A stretch of DNA of 64,000 bases from contig JAOANR010000001.1 in assembly GCA_030278955.1 (NCBI GenBank), positions 558,001-622,000 of the forward strand, read 5' to 3'. The notes below the pieces were generated by a model that saw nothing but the letters and a program-made list of their open reading frames with translations, did not search any database and was not told the origin of the DNA. Position numbers and translations under genes: made by a program. Positions 1 to 11,261 of the stretch are shown here, in pieces; positions within the stretch are counted from its first letter, which is position 1; each line of letters starts with the position of its first letter. Origin of the DNA: Hygrophila difformis (Eukaryota; Streptophyta; Magnoliopsida; Lamiales; Acanthaceae).

Positions 1-527
1 GGTAATCTGGTAGTATTTATATCCCGGTGGTAGGATTGTCGTTCCCTTTCCAATCCCAGTCCCAGTCCCAGGCCCAGAGGCAAGGAGGGTACAGTGATTG
101 ATTGCCAGTTGGTAATGAATGAGCATACGGCGGGCAGATGTGTATATATCAATAATCAATATTCCCTCGTAGGAGTATTTTTGAGTACGGGTGGGTTTGC
201 CCTAAAACCACCAAAGAGGCAAGATTTTACTATTGGTATGAATGGTAAGTAATCATATCCCTGTATGTATCTCCTCATTTGGCAGCTTCCAGTATTCTTG
301 ATCCCACCATCAATTTTTATATTCTTCACTACTGTGCGTTATTACTTTTCTTCTTAAATGTAAATTTATTGGAGATAATGGGCCGTTTGGAAAAGTCATT
401 TTACTGTGCTCGGGTTTCAAATAGAAATCCAACCCTAATACTCCCTCCGTTTTCCGTTCCAAAATTTTTGGGCATGTTATTTTAAGTATAACATGTTATT
501 ATGTTAAAGTAAAGTAGATATATACAT
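1..527. other. Intergenic DNA, no gene seen
   Basis: No supported coding region. A short C-rich stretch near 50-75 repeats a CCCAGT-like hexamer. The open frame around 279-485 has no recognisable domain and is taken as chance. This could be flanking DNA of a gene lying to the left. Confidence 0.5.
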
Positions 528-823
528 AAGGCATTCTCCGGATAATTCAAATCGAAGCAATTGGATGTCCGACTCGGGCCTATATGACCGATCAATAGAA
601 ATACTCCACCTTTGTCATATATTCCATACATCACACTAGATAGATATCCTATTCATGGAATAGGATGCACTTTCAAGATGCCTTGGTGGTGAAATGGTAG
701 ACACGCGAGACTCAAAATCTCGTGCTAAAGAGCGTGGAGGTTCGAGTCCTCTTCAAGGCATAATATTGAGAATGCTCATTGAATGAGCAATTCAATAAGA
801 GAGCTCGGATCGAATCGGTATAT
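528..823 (+). other. Plastid DNA inserted in the nuclear genome (NUPT)
   Basis: The tRNA-Leu(CAA) gene is embedded in flanks that read like the plastid trnL-CAA spacer. These include the stretch with GACTCGGGCCTATATGACC upstream and the tail with GAGAATGCTCATTGAATGAG downstream. Plain AT-rich nuclear sequence lies on both sides. The right edge abuts a MITE relic. The plastid identity is from recognition, not alignment, so the edges are approximate. Confidence 0.75.
680..760 (+). tRNA. trnL-CAA: Plastid-type tRNA-Leu(CAA) copy
   Basis: An 81-nt tRNA with a 7-bp acceptor stem (GCCTTGG with TCAAGGC, last pair G-T) and discriminator A. The anticodon stem CGAGA/TCTCG closes a 7-nt loop with anticodon CAA. 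It has the long variable arm of a class II tRNA and a T arm with GGTTCGAGTCC. No CCA is encoded. It looks structurally intact. Because it sits in a plastid-derived nuclear insert, it is probably a passenger rather than a gene serving cytosolic translation, although its internal A and B boxes could in principle recruit Pol III. Confidence 0.93.
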
Positions 824-989
824 TAGTTGATGTGATGTTTATTTGGATTGAGTAAAAATGAAGTAATTAGTTGATGTGATGTTTTAGTTGATGTTTATTG
901 AGTAAAAGAATTTTAAAAGGGGAAATGTGACAATTTTAATGGGAGGAACCAAAAAAGAAAGTGAGATAGAATTAATGGGATGGAGAAAG
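823..989. repeat. Stowaway-like MITE relic
   Basis: The right end reads ...GGGATGGAGAAAG followed by TA. The body matches, in reverse orientation, the MITE at 40434-40638 (shared GTTGATGTGATGTTTTAGTTG and AATGTGACAATT motifs). The left terminus is missing at the plastid-insert boundary. Confidence 0.5.
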
Positions 990-2198
990 TATTTTATTTT
1001 GAATTTTTTTATCTATAATAATAATCACTTTAAATTGACCTAAAATTTCTAAGTATCCAAAAACAAAAAAAATAGTCCTGGGATAATTTTTTCTCCCTCT
1101 TGTAAATGTGCATTTTTTAAATGTCGTATTTCAAAAAATATATATTTTTTTTAACTTTCATTTGTGGAGAATCCAATCCCACCTATAAGGTTGAGAGTCA
1201 TCACTTGACCAAGTACTTGGATCACTTGATAAGCCATCATCCCCATATTTTAAAATATATTAATCTATGATTGTTTGAATGTTTGTGAGTATAAAAAGAT
1301 ACTTTCGAAAATTTCTATCTGAATTCACCAGTATCTCGAGATTACTTTTAAGCCTAGAGATTTTTAAAAAATCTTATGGTTCACCCAAAAAATTATGAAC
1401 TTATATAGTATTAAATTTTATAAAGGTCTTTTTTTTCTTTATATTTCATCTAAACACTTAATTAATACTAGTATGACCATATTTGACAAACATGCTAAAC
1501 CAATCAACTGTTTGTAAGAAAATTTAAGATAAATTAGCTTATTTAAAAATACAAAATAACTTAAAATAGTGTTCAACCAGCTCTTTTTGAAACCGCTGCA
1601 AATAATAATATTTTGAATTTTAGCTTATTATAGGCAAAAAGTTAGTCTCGAAATTGTCAAAAAAACTAATTTTAACTAATTATTACTCACAGAATCAGTT
1701 AACAACAACAACTAATTCCCAAACAAAGACTATATCTTTCGGGCATAAAAACTTTGTCAAATGGTCAAGTCTTTGACTTCCAAAAGTAACTTGGTCGAGT
1801 GGTATTACTTTGAAAAATAGTTAATTAATAAAATATACTTACGATCCCGCTATTTATATCTCATTTAGCCTGTGGATACATGCATTTAGTTTTAGAATAT
1901 ATATTTCATACAATTTTCACTTATGAATATTGCATTGTTCAAAAGATTTGGAACATAAAAAATGGGATTGATGATGTAATTTATATTAAGAGTGGAAAGT
2001 TAGATGAAAAGACTTATAATCCTATAATCATGAATTATTATCATACTAATAATTAAAATTTTCTTAAAATAGTTTATATATAATGAAAAATTATATTATA
2101 TAATTTTAATTATAATTAAATATATACGAATGTAAAATAAAATATTTCAATTTGTTTCCATTTTTTTTAAGTGATATGAGAAAAGAAATTTCAAGATA
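990..2198. other. AT-rich intergenic DNA
   Basis: No coding region seen. Apart from the SINE-like relic at 1165-1240, it is AT-rich sequence with homopolymer runs. Confidence 0.5.
1165..1240 (-). repeat. tRNA-derived SINE-like relic
   Basis: It resembles the head of the better preserved SINE at 53290-53449: both contain CCTATA..GGTTGAGAGTC or a close variant, followed by a CACTTGA..AAG stretch, so the two can be aligned by eye. The B-box is degenerate. No target duplication was found. Confidence 0.35.
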
Positions 2199-2463
2199 CT
2201 TCCTCCGGTTTTGTTTAAGTGACACCGACGGATGGGATTTTGTTACTGTTAATTAAGTAACTTTGATTTGAGTTTTTTAATACAAATATATAAGATAAAA
2301 TATAGTCAAATGAGATATTGTTATATTCGTCTCTTCGCATAGATTTAGAATATCAAATTTTCATAATTTTTATTTGTATACAATTTGAGTTATGGATAAT
2401 TAAAATGTGTATTGGATTGCGTAAAATGTGGGTCCGTGCCATTTAAAAAAGAATGGAAGTAAG
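2199..2463. repeat. Stowaway-like MITE
   Basis: Left end CTTCCTCCGG after TA; right end GAATGGAAGTAAG before TA. The interior shares the TATAGTCAA..GATNTTGTTANATTCGTCTC block with the MITEs at 15794-16052 and 58052-58306. The terminal repeats are imperfect. Confidence 0.5.
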
Positions 2464-2531
2464 TATTATGTAATTTGATATTTAAATATTTTGTATATTG
2501 CTCAAGTTCCGGTATCATCGAGTTCGAGCTC

Positions 2532-2533
<2 letters not shown>

Positions 2534-2578
<45 letters not shown>
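2534..2578. repeat. CT microsatellite, left part
   Basis: A (CT)n run of about 45 nt that continues at 11264-11297 on the other side of retrotransposon A. The two parts form one microsatellite split by the insertion. Confidence 0.95.
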
Positions 2579-2583
<5 letters not shown>

Positions 2584-3520
2584 CGCCCCAAAAATTCAAA
2601 ACCAAATTTCTGTGACGTCACGGCCGTGTTACCTCTCTTAAACTGTTGGCCAATCAATTTAAGATCAATAACACGTAGCCAAGTAACCAGGAAGCCAATG
2701 AATCATAATATCAGAGTACAAATCCAGAAAAGGAAACCTCACGTCATAACAGACGTCCGGCTTACAAGCCTTATTTATGCGACATAACAGTCGACATATC
2801 AGTCTCATCTCACCTGTCAGAGATATCAAATTAAACACAAGACAGAATATAGTGTACCGATCCGTACTACAACAGTACGAGACTAGGTAATAAGTCATAG
2901 CATATTATTCAAGTCAAGCACATAAGTCCACAACATGCTAATGCATCCCTAGGCAGATCACTCATTCCCAAACCCCACATCGTGCTCAGGCTCTGCGTCT
3001 TCCCCGGGAATATCTATACATGAAAACATAGCAAGGGTCAGTACAAGGTACTGAGCAAGAATAGAAGAATCGGCATAAGGGGAAACAAGAATTAACTTGA
3101 TTCCCTAGAAATATATTTACACATATAGGTGAAGGTATATTCCGTTTTTAAACATTTATTAGGCATAACATAAAAATTGAGCAGAGCAAATAAGTAAACA
3201 TCACACCGTCCCATACCGGTGCTTCAACCACAGCAAATAAGATGAATGATGGATGGTGAGATGAAATGTTATGACCTAAAATGTCTATCTACCCTAAATG
3301 CAGCACATAAGCATGCCTAGCGCGCACCTAGGTACCATGGTCGGTATTCCCTCCCATATAAGGGTCCACACCCCTTAATGGTCGAGAGACATACCCACAG
3401 TGCCCCCGCCGCGGACACTAACAGCTGAAATCGTGGCTTACGGCAAGCGGGTCAGGCTAAGGGTCATGAGCCCTTTCTAGCCAAATACAGACTAGGATAT
3501 AAATCCTTTTCAGTCTCAAC

Positions 3521-3580
3521 ATATCATCACAGATATTCACATATCATCACAGATATTCACATATCATCACAGATTTTCAG
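3521..3580. repeat. 20-bp minisatellite inside the LTR
   Basis: Three tandem copies of ATATCATCACAGATATTCAC, the third slightly changed. Both LTRs of A (second copy at 9830-9889) and of D have three units. The LTRs of B have two, so copy number varies within the family. Confidence 0.85.
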
Positions 3581-4117
3581 ATTCAATTCAATCACTCATC
3601 TCGAGTGAAGTATTTTCTTTAAAATAAATAGCTTTAAAATAGTCAGGGCTCTTTGAAATATACTACTAGTTTATAAATGATAACTTTAAAAATAATAATA
3701 CTTGAAAATAATAGTTTTTAAAAAGAATAATCCGGGCTCTTTAAAATAGTAGTTTTAAAATATTCCGGGGTGTGCCAAGTCCCACATTTCGGCACCAACA
3801 CATAATCAGATTCCACACATGTCAATACGTAAATTACGTGTCATGACAAAATAAACAACTCATCGCGAGTTAAGTGTCAAGGGTGTGCCAAGCCCCACAT
3901 ATCGGCACTAACACTCACATCAACATAGAAGCGAAACAAGACTCGATCTCAACTAAGGCATAGTAGATCACCGCTAATCGCAACTAAGTTCGAAGATTGT
4001 GAGCATAATGATAGTTATGGCATGCTAGAAGCATAAGAAGAACTAAGGAAACACGAAGGACGAAGAACCGGAAAACGAGCGAACGAACCGCGCGGGCAGG
4101 GGGGGTGGCGCGCACCC

Positions 4118-4145
4118 GGCGCGGTTTTTACACAAAAACCGCGCC
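4118..4145. other. GC-rich hairpin in the LTR
   Basis: A 12-bp perfect inverted repeat, GGCGCGGTTTTT and AAAAACCGCGCC, around a 4-nt loop. It lies in a CpG-rich island that contrasts with the AT-rich remainder of the LTR. Equivalents occur in every LTR of A, B and D. In B the loop and the closing pair are changed but pairing is kept. Confidence 0.7.
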
Positions 4146-4954
4146 AACCCCGCGCCGGTTTCGTCACGGGCGTCGTGACGTTCGATCGCGCGCTGCTCGC
4201 GCGCTGTTTGGCAAAAAGGCGCCCCAACTGCGCGCCGACACAACAGAAACGATGGAAATGGCGGTTTCCGGCCATTCCACCGATTATGCCCCCATTTAGG
4301 CCTATCTCTACCCTTGCCTGGTATTGAGGTGGTCCAAAATCTTCCAATACAGCTCCCCAACTCCTCCAAACACCAATACCAAGCTACATAACAAGAAAAT
4401 CAACCAAATCATCAAAATTTCATCCAAGAACATGATTTCTTCATCATGACACCAATTGAAGCTCAAAAACTGAAATCATCAACACCAAAATGGTCTCAAG
4501 TACTAACCTTAGCTTCCTTCAACACTAATTCAGCTTCCAAACAAGAATCCAAGCTTCAATTCAACACCAAAAGCAAGAATTTCTACAAACACCCAATTCC
4601 AAGCCAAAATGAAGAATCCTATCTCCTTCAAGAGAGGTGACGGGAATGGAAGGATGATGATGATGAAATGGGGTTTCCCAATGCCCAAATCAGATTTTTG
4701 AAGGGTTAAAATGGATCCGGGTCGGGTCACGGGTCTCGGGTCGGGTCGGAATGTGGGTTAAAAGAGTTACACCACTTGTCTTGACCACATTGCACCCGTT
4801 TGAGCACTTGACTCTTATTATCTTGTGAGTTGAACTCACTTATTTCCCCACTTAAATCTTCATTCCCTACAAAATAATCCACATACTAAGTCTTTTGCTA
4901 ATTAACCATAACTAAATTAAATTAATTATGAGTTAATTAAATCGGGGTGTTACA

Positions 4955-4967
4955 ATCTCTCCCCCTT
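4955..4967 (-). other. Element A polypurine tract
   Basis: On the minus strand it reads AAGGGGGAGAGAT directly before the 3' LTR. The preceding TTCGAGGACGAA motif is typical of this position in plant Ty3/gypsy elements. Confidence 0.85.
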
Positions 4968-5128
4968 AGGATCATTCGTCCTCGAATGAAAAAGTATGGA
5001 TTAAGGTCATTACTTCACTGAATTGGAGTCAAATCCAATTCAGGATAACGCCCAGCCATGCTTTCCTCTGTCTCCCAAGTGGCATCCTCTACGCCATGTC
5101 TCGACCAAAGTACTTTCACCATTTTGAT

Positions 5129-6976
5129 CACCTTCTTGCGAAGTACTTTTTTTTTTTAGTGTCAAGGATCGCCACGGGGTATTCTTCGTATTCTAGGTTG
5201 TCATCCAACTCCACCTCCTCCGGTTGTATAACCTTGTTAGGATCCGATATAAACTTCCTCAACTGAGAGACGTGGGAAAACGTTGTGCACCTTTCCCACC
5301 TCAGTTGGCAATTCTAACCGGTAAGCGACCTTCCCAATCTTCTTAGTGATCTCATAGGGGCCTATAAATCTGGGACTCAGTTTCCCTTTCTTCCCAAATC
5401 GTCTCACGCCCCTCATGGGTGACACTCTCAAGAGTACCCAATCTCCAATCTCGAATTCAATGTCTCTCCTGGACAAATCAGCATAACTCTTTTGACGATT
5501 CTGAGCTTCCTTCATTCTGTCTCTGACCACTCTCACCACTTCAGTGGTCTGTTCAATGAGTTCAGGACCCATCACCACTCGCTTTGAAGGATCACTCTAA
5601 CACAAGGGTGTCCTGCACTTCCTTCCGTATAAGGCCTCGAAAGGCGCCATACGAATACTCGCGTGATAGTTATTGTTGTAGGAGAACTCCACCAAATGTA
5701 GATGTTCCTCCCACGATCCTTGAAAATCCATCACACACGCCCTCAACATATCCTCCAAGGTTCTAATGGTCCTTTCTGTCTGTCCATCAGTCTGGGGGTG
5801 CCACGCAGTACTCATACTGATCTGTGTCCCAAAGGCTGTCTGCAATTCCTTCCAGAACCTTGACAGGAATCTGGAATCTCTATCGGAAATGATTTCTCGA
5901 GGAATACCAAAACGTCTAACCACATGTTGGATGTAAGCGCCAGTCAACTGTTGCATGCTCCAGTTCAATCTCATTGGTATAAACACAGCACTCTTTGTTA
6001 GTCGATCCACAACTACCCAAATAGTATCTAAACTGCTCCGTGTCCTGGGTAGCCCGGTGACAAAGTCCATAGCAATGGATTCCCATTTCCAAGTAGGAAC
6101 ATCCAATGGTTGTAATAAGCCTGAAGGTCTCATGTGCTCGGCTTTCACCTTCTGGCAAGTGGAACACCTAGACACAAATTCTGCCACTTTCTTTTTCATG
6201 CCTTTCCACCAATAGTTTTGCCTCAAATCCTTGTACATCTTTACTGCTCCCGGATGTACGGAGTAAGGTGTGCAATGTGCTTCCTCCATAATTTTTCCTT
6301 TCAGCGCCTGATCTTTCGGAGGCACACACCAACGGTCCCCAAACTTGATCATATCCTTGCTATCGATCACAAAGCCTTCTGCTTTACCCTTACGAATCTG
6401 AGCTTTCAAATGCATCATCTCTTGACTTACAGCTTGACTTAGTCTGAGTTCCTCGAGTAATGATGGCATCACCGTCATAGCATTCAGCCTCGCTATCGTG
6501 TCGTAAGGAACAACCACAACACCTTCCTTGTCTAACTCTTGCCTCAACTTCCACAGGAGAGTAATTGAATTCAGTACATGTCCTTTACTACTTAGTGCAT
6601 CAGCCACCCGGTTGGCTTTCCCTTCTATGTACTGAATACTCGTGTCGTAGTCCTGCAAAAGCTCTAACCACCTTCTTTGCCTACCGCTCATCTTATCTGC
6701 AGTGTAGAGACATTTAAGGTTCTTATGATCCGAATAGATTTGACACTTGGCTCCGTAAAGATAATGCCTCCAAATTTTTAATGCATGCACGACCGCTGCC
6801 ATCTCCAGGTCGTGAGTCGGGTAATTCAGCTCGTGAGGCTTTAATTGCCTAGATGCATACGCAATCACCTTGCCATACTGCATAAGCACACACCCAAGTC
6901 CTCGATAATATGCATCTGTGTCTACCTCATATTCCCCCGATTCATCAGGTAACACTAAGGCCGGAGCCTCTGTCAC
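5129..6976 (-). pseudogene. Element A RNase H-integrase, broken
   Basis: The largest open part (5597-6976) covers RNase H and the integrase zinc-binding and catalytic domains, with the HHCC and D,D-35-E residues seen in D. The open frame at 5237-5578 continues with the C-terminal GPY/F-type module. A nonsense change (TGG to TAG near 5598) and an extra base near 5277 separate it from the intact frame in D. An 11-T run near 5147-5157 shifts the chromodomain-like tail out of frame, as in D. No reverse transcriptase precedes RNase H: the reading frame starts almost directly after the protease. Confidence 0.9.
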
Positions 6977-7330
6977 CTTCTTCTTCGGTAAAGGAAATCC
7001 TTGGTATCCCGCAGTCTAATCTGGCTCGGTACTTAGACAGCCAATCCATTCCCAAAATCACGTCAAAATCGGCCAAATCTAGCACCACTAGATTCGCTCT
7101 GAACTCTCGATCTTTGATGATTATCTGTGCATCGGGTTTAATCCACTGGCTCCGCATGAGGTCTCCCGAAGGTAGCTAACAGGGAGTTGATAAGCCTCCA
7201 GTGGTCCCATATTATTATTAGTTACGAATTCCGATGATATAAACGAGCATGATGCACCAGAATCATATAAGGCGTAAGCAGGCACATTATTAACTAGTAT
7301 AGTACCTACGCATTTAATAACATAAGGCAC
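6945..7330 (-). pseudogene. Element A aspartic protease, frameshifted
   Basis: A retropepsin-like protease with the active-site motif [11 protein letters not shown] (D-S-G type). A missing base near 7174 splits it into two frames (7121-7330 and 6945-7157). Element B keeps the base and an open frame; D has the same loss. The second part ends in [16 protein letters not shown], the usual end of the protease, and runs into the RNase H start with no RT between them. Confidence 0.85.
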
Positions 7331-7372
7331 TACGGCACTACCTGGGGCACTTGTTACAGATGGTTAAGTCGA

Positions 7373-8587
7373 TCAAGATTGAAATTGAACAATGGGCAAC
7401 TTACCAGTCATGACATCATCTCGCCCATCTAGCTCAGCCCGCTCAATCACATTGAGACGGCCCCCACGGTCCCCCTGTGGTCCACGACCTCTGTCTGCAC
7501 CTCTTCCACGCGACGCATTCCCACCAGACGCATCTGAAGTAGATCCTCCTACTCGACCTACCAACTGTGGGCACTGTGACCTCAAATGTCCTTGCTGTCC
7601 GCAATTCCAGCAGTGGGGTCCGCTTCTATACGGTGGCTGTGCATAAGTCCGAGGCCTAGAGGTCTCTCCACCGCTTCTCGGCCTCGTCTGCCTATGATGG
7701 GGTCTAATCGGCCCCCCTGACTCCCTGCGACGAGCGGCCCTCACGCGCTGCATATAAGCACGAGCTCTTTCAATGCATAAAGCTTGATCATATGCTGAAG
7801 CTAAGCAGGCGTGTTGGTTGCTAAACCCAGTCCGGATCTCAGCCTTCAATCCATCCACAAACTTCGAAACCTTATCTTCTTCATTAGCAACTAGCATTGG
7901 TACGTATGACATGAGTTCCACAAAACGACCATAGTATTCAGACACTGTCATATTTCCTGCCTGCTCCAGGTTGAGAAATTCCCTCTTTTTAACATTCATC
8001 ATCTGTGTAGTGAAAAAGTGGGATCTCAAAGCATGACAGAAAACTTCCCATGAGAAGTTGGGTCTCGCCATAAGCTCACTCTTACGCGACCTCCACCAAT
8101 GGAGAGCTGGTCCAGTAAGATACTGCTGTCCCACCCTGACCTTCCAATTCTCTGGGCAGTCTATATTCTCGAAGATCTCCTCCATATGATAAATCCAAAC
8201 AGTCAGAGCAACCGGGTCTACTCCTCCACTAAAGACCGGCGGTTGATAATGCCTTGCTAGATGCACGTAATCCACGGGTCTGGGTGGTGGTTGTGCAGGT
8301 TGATTCGCCTGCCCCTGATACATCCCATACATAGCACTAAACATATATTGCATAAACTGAGGGTCAATGGGCATCTGTACAGGTGGCGGCGGTGGTGGAG
8401 GCACTGGTTCGTCCTCATAGTTCCAGTCATCCTCCACCTCTACAGGTTCCTCAATTGGAACATCTTCCACGTGATCATTGCCAAGTCCACCATTCTCATG
8501 GTACTGTCCATGACCCCCAAAAGCTGGCCCCGGATTCCTACGAGGCCTTCCCCTCCTCCTGGGCCTTCCATCCCTGCGCGGCGGCAT
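7373..8587 (-). CDS. Element A Gag polyprotein
   Basis: An open frame of 404 aa from the ATG at 8585-8587 (MPPRRDGRPRRRG); the upstream extension has no ATG. Order: an Arg-rich N-terminus, an acidic and proline-rich linker, a Retrotrans_gag-type capsid domain (about residues 90-250, with ALHWWRSRKSEL), a basic stretch, and one CCHC zinc knuckle CWNCGQQGHLRSQC at about residues 326-339. Gag would form the virus-like particle and bind the element RNA. It ends at a TGA before the protease region, with no in-frame fusion to pol. It is nearly identical to Gag of D and is intact. Confidence 0.9.
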   Translation of the reverse strand: MPPRRDGRPRRRGRPRRNPGPAFGGHGQYHENGGLGNDHVEDVPIEEPVEVEDDWNYEDEPVPPPPPPPVQMPIDPQFMQYMFSAMYGMYQGQANQPAQPPPRPVDYVHLARHYQPPVFSGGVDPVALTVWIYHMEEIFENIDCPENWKVRVGQQYLTGPALHWWRSRKSELMARPNFSWEVFCHALRSHFFTTQMMNVKKREFLNLEQAGNMTVSEYYGRFVELMSYVPMLVANEEDKVSKFVDGLKAEIRTGFSNQHACLASAYDQALCIERARAYMQRVRAARRRESGGPIRPHHRQTRPRSGGETSRPRTYAQPPYRSGPHCWNCGQQGHLRSQCPQLVGRVGGSTSDASGGNASRGRGADRGRGPQGDRGGRLNVIERAELDGRDDVMTGKLPIVQFQS

Positions 8588-8871
8588 CCTATATTCGTAA
8601 CATAACGAGACATTCAGTAACACTCGGTAAATAAGAATAATTCTTTACCGAACAGCAATTATTAAGTATAGAATTCCCGGAATATCCCCAAGGATTGATC
8701 CTGGTTTGATTCACAAACCACAATCCACCCCTATAGGGCACGCAGATAACCAAAAACAATGCAATCTACAAAAATATAAGCAGAACCAGATGCAATTCCT
8801 ACACTATATGCTTTCCCCCACACATCTCACCACATGCTTGTGTTAGAATTCTAAGCACATACGAGCAAACA

Positions 8872-8885
8872 TGGCTCTGATACCA
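8872..8885 (-). other. Element A primer binding site (tRNA-iMet)
   Basis: The minus strand reads TGGTATCAGAGCCA two bases after the 5' LTR. This complements the 3' end of initiator tRNA-Met, the usual primer of plant LTR elements. Confidence 0.9.
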
Positions 8886-8887
8886 AA

Positions 8888-11261
8888 TGTAACGCCCCAA
8901 AAATTCAAAACCAAATTTCTGTGACGTCACGGCCGTGTTACCTCTCTTAAACTGTTGGCCAATCAATTTAAGATCAATAACACGTAGCCAAGTAACCAGG
9001 AAGCCAATGAATCATAATATCAGAGTACAAATCCAGAAAAGGAAACCTCACGTCATAACAGACGTCCGGCTTACAAGCCTTATTTATGCGACATAACAGT
9101 CGACATATCAGTCTCATCTCACCTGTCAGAGATATCAAATTAAACACAAGACAGAATATAGTGTACCGATCCGTACTACAACAGTACGAGACTAGGTAAT
9201 AAGTCATAGCATATTATTCAAGTCAAGCACATAAGTCCACAACATGCTAATGCATCCCTAGGCAGATCACTCATTCCCAAACCCCACATCGTGCTCAGGC
9301 TCTGCGTCTTCCCCGGGAATATCTATACATGAAAACATAGCAAGGGTCAGTACAAGGTACTGAGCAAGAATAGAAGAATCGGCATAAGGGGAAACAAGAA
9401 TTAACTTGATTCCCTAGAAATATATTTACACATATAGGTGAAGGTATATTCCGTTTTTAAACATTTATTAGGCATAACATAAAAATTGAGCAGAGCAAAT
9501 AAGTAAACATCACACCGTCCCATACCGGTGCTTCAACCACAGCAAATAAGATGAATGATGGATGGTGAGATGAAATGTTATGACCTAAAATGTCTATCTA
9601 CCCTAAATGCAGCACATAAGCATGCCTAGCGCGCACCTAGGTACCATGGTCGGTATTCCCTCCCATATAAGGGTCCACACCCCTTAATGGTCGAGAGACA
9701 TACCCACAGTGCCCCCGCCGCGGACACTAACAGCTGAAATCGTGGCTTACGGCAAGCGGGTCAGGCTAAGGGTCATGAGCCCTTTCTAGCCAAATACAGA
9801 CTAGGATATAAATCCTTTTCAGTCTCAACATATCATCACAGATATTCACATATCATCACAGATATTCACATATCATCACAGATTTTCAGATTCAATTCAA
9901 TCACTCATCTCGAGTGAAGTATTTTCTTTAAAATAAATAGCTTTAAAATAGTCAGGGCTCTTTGAAATATACTACTAGTTTATAAATGATAACTTTAAAA
10001 ATAATAATACTTGAAAATAATAGTTTTTAAAAAGAATAATCCGGGCTCTTTAAAATAGTAGTTTTAAAATATTCCGGGGTGTGCCAAGTCCCACATTTCG
10101 GCACCAACACATAATCAGATTCCACACATGTCAATACGTAAATTACGTGTCATGACAAAATAAACAACTCATCGCGAGTTAAGTGTCAAGGGTGTGCCAA
10201 GCCCCACATATCGGCACTAACACTCACATCAACATAGAAGCGAAACAAGACTCGATCTCAACTAAGGCATAGTAGATCACCGCTAATCGCAACTAAGTTC
10301 GAAGATTGTGAGCATAATGATAGTTATGGCATGCTAGAAGCATAAGAAGAACTAAGGAAACACGAAGGACGAAGAACCGGAAAACGAGCGAACGAACCGC
10401 GCGGGCAGGGGGGGTGGCGCGCACCCGGCGCGGTTTTTACACAAAAACCGCGCCAACCCCGCGCCGGTTTCGTCACGGGCGTCGTGACGTTCGATCGCGC
10501 GCTGCTCGCGCGCTGTTTGGCAAAAAGGCGCCCCAACTGCGCGCCGACACAACAGAAACGATGGAAATGGCGGTTTCCGGCCATTCCACCGATTATGCCC
10601 CCATTTAGGCCTATCTCTACCCTTGCCTGGTATTGAGGTGGTCCAAAATCTTCCAATACAGCTCCCCAACTCCTCCAAACACCAATACCAAGCTACATAA
10701 CAAGAAAATCAACCAAATCATCAAAATTTCATCCAAGAACATGATTTCTTCATCATGACACCAATTGAAGCTCAAAAACTGAAATCATCAACACCAAAAT
10801 GGTCTCAAGTACTAACCTTAGCTTCCTTCAACACTAATTCAGCTTCCAAACAAGAATCCAAGCTTCAATTCAACACCAAAAGCAAGAATTTCTACAAACA
10901 CCCAATTCCAAGCCAAAATGAAGAATCCTATCTCCTTCAAGAGAGGTGACGGGAATGGAAGGATGATGATGATGAAATGGGGTTTCCCAATGCCCAAATC
11001 AGATTTTTGAAGGGTTAAAATGGATCCGGGTCGGGTCACGGGTCTCGGGTCGGGTCGGAATGTGGGTTAAAAGAGTTACACCACTTGTCTTGACCACATT
11101 GCACCCGTTTGAGCACTTGACTCTTATTATCTTGTGAGTTGAACTCACTTATTTCCCCACTTAAATCTTCATTCCCTACAAAATAATCCACATACTAAGT
11201 CTTTTGCTAATTAACCATAACTAAATTAAATTAATTATGAGTTAATTAAATCGGGGTGTTA

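Larger units (their letters stand above)
2579..4954 (-). repeat. Element A 3' LTR
   Basis: Begins with TGTAACGCCCC and ends with GGGGTGTTACA in plus-strand reading. It is the 3' LTR because the element runs on the minus strand. It is a copy of 8888-11263 at an offset of 6,309. It contains a 20-bp minisatellite and a GC-rich hairpin, both listed separately. Confidence 0.95.

Noticed and set aside
2390..2605. Frame encoding a run of alternating Arg and Glu
   Set aside because: It is the translation of the CT microsatellite and the LTR edge.
4015..4369. Overlapping open frames in the GC-rich part of every LTR (also at 10324, 23752, 38625, 43032, 49471)
   Set aside because: They lie on both strands over the CpG-rich hairpin island, repeat with each LTR, and show no domain. 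High GC content lowers stop frequency.
8261..8634. Plus-strand frames of 83-114 codons opposite gag (also near 36755 and 47408)
   Set aside because: They are antisense shadows of the gag coding frame with no known domain.
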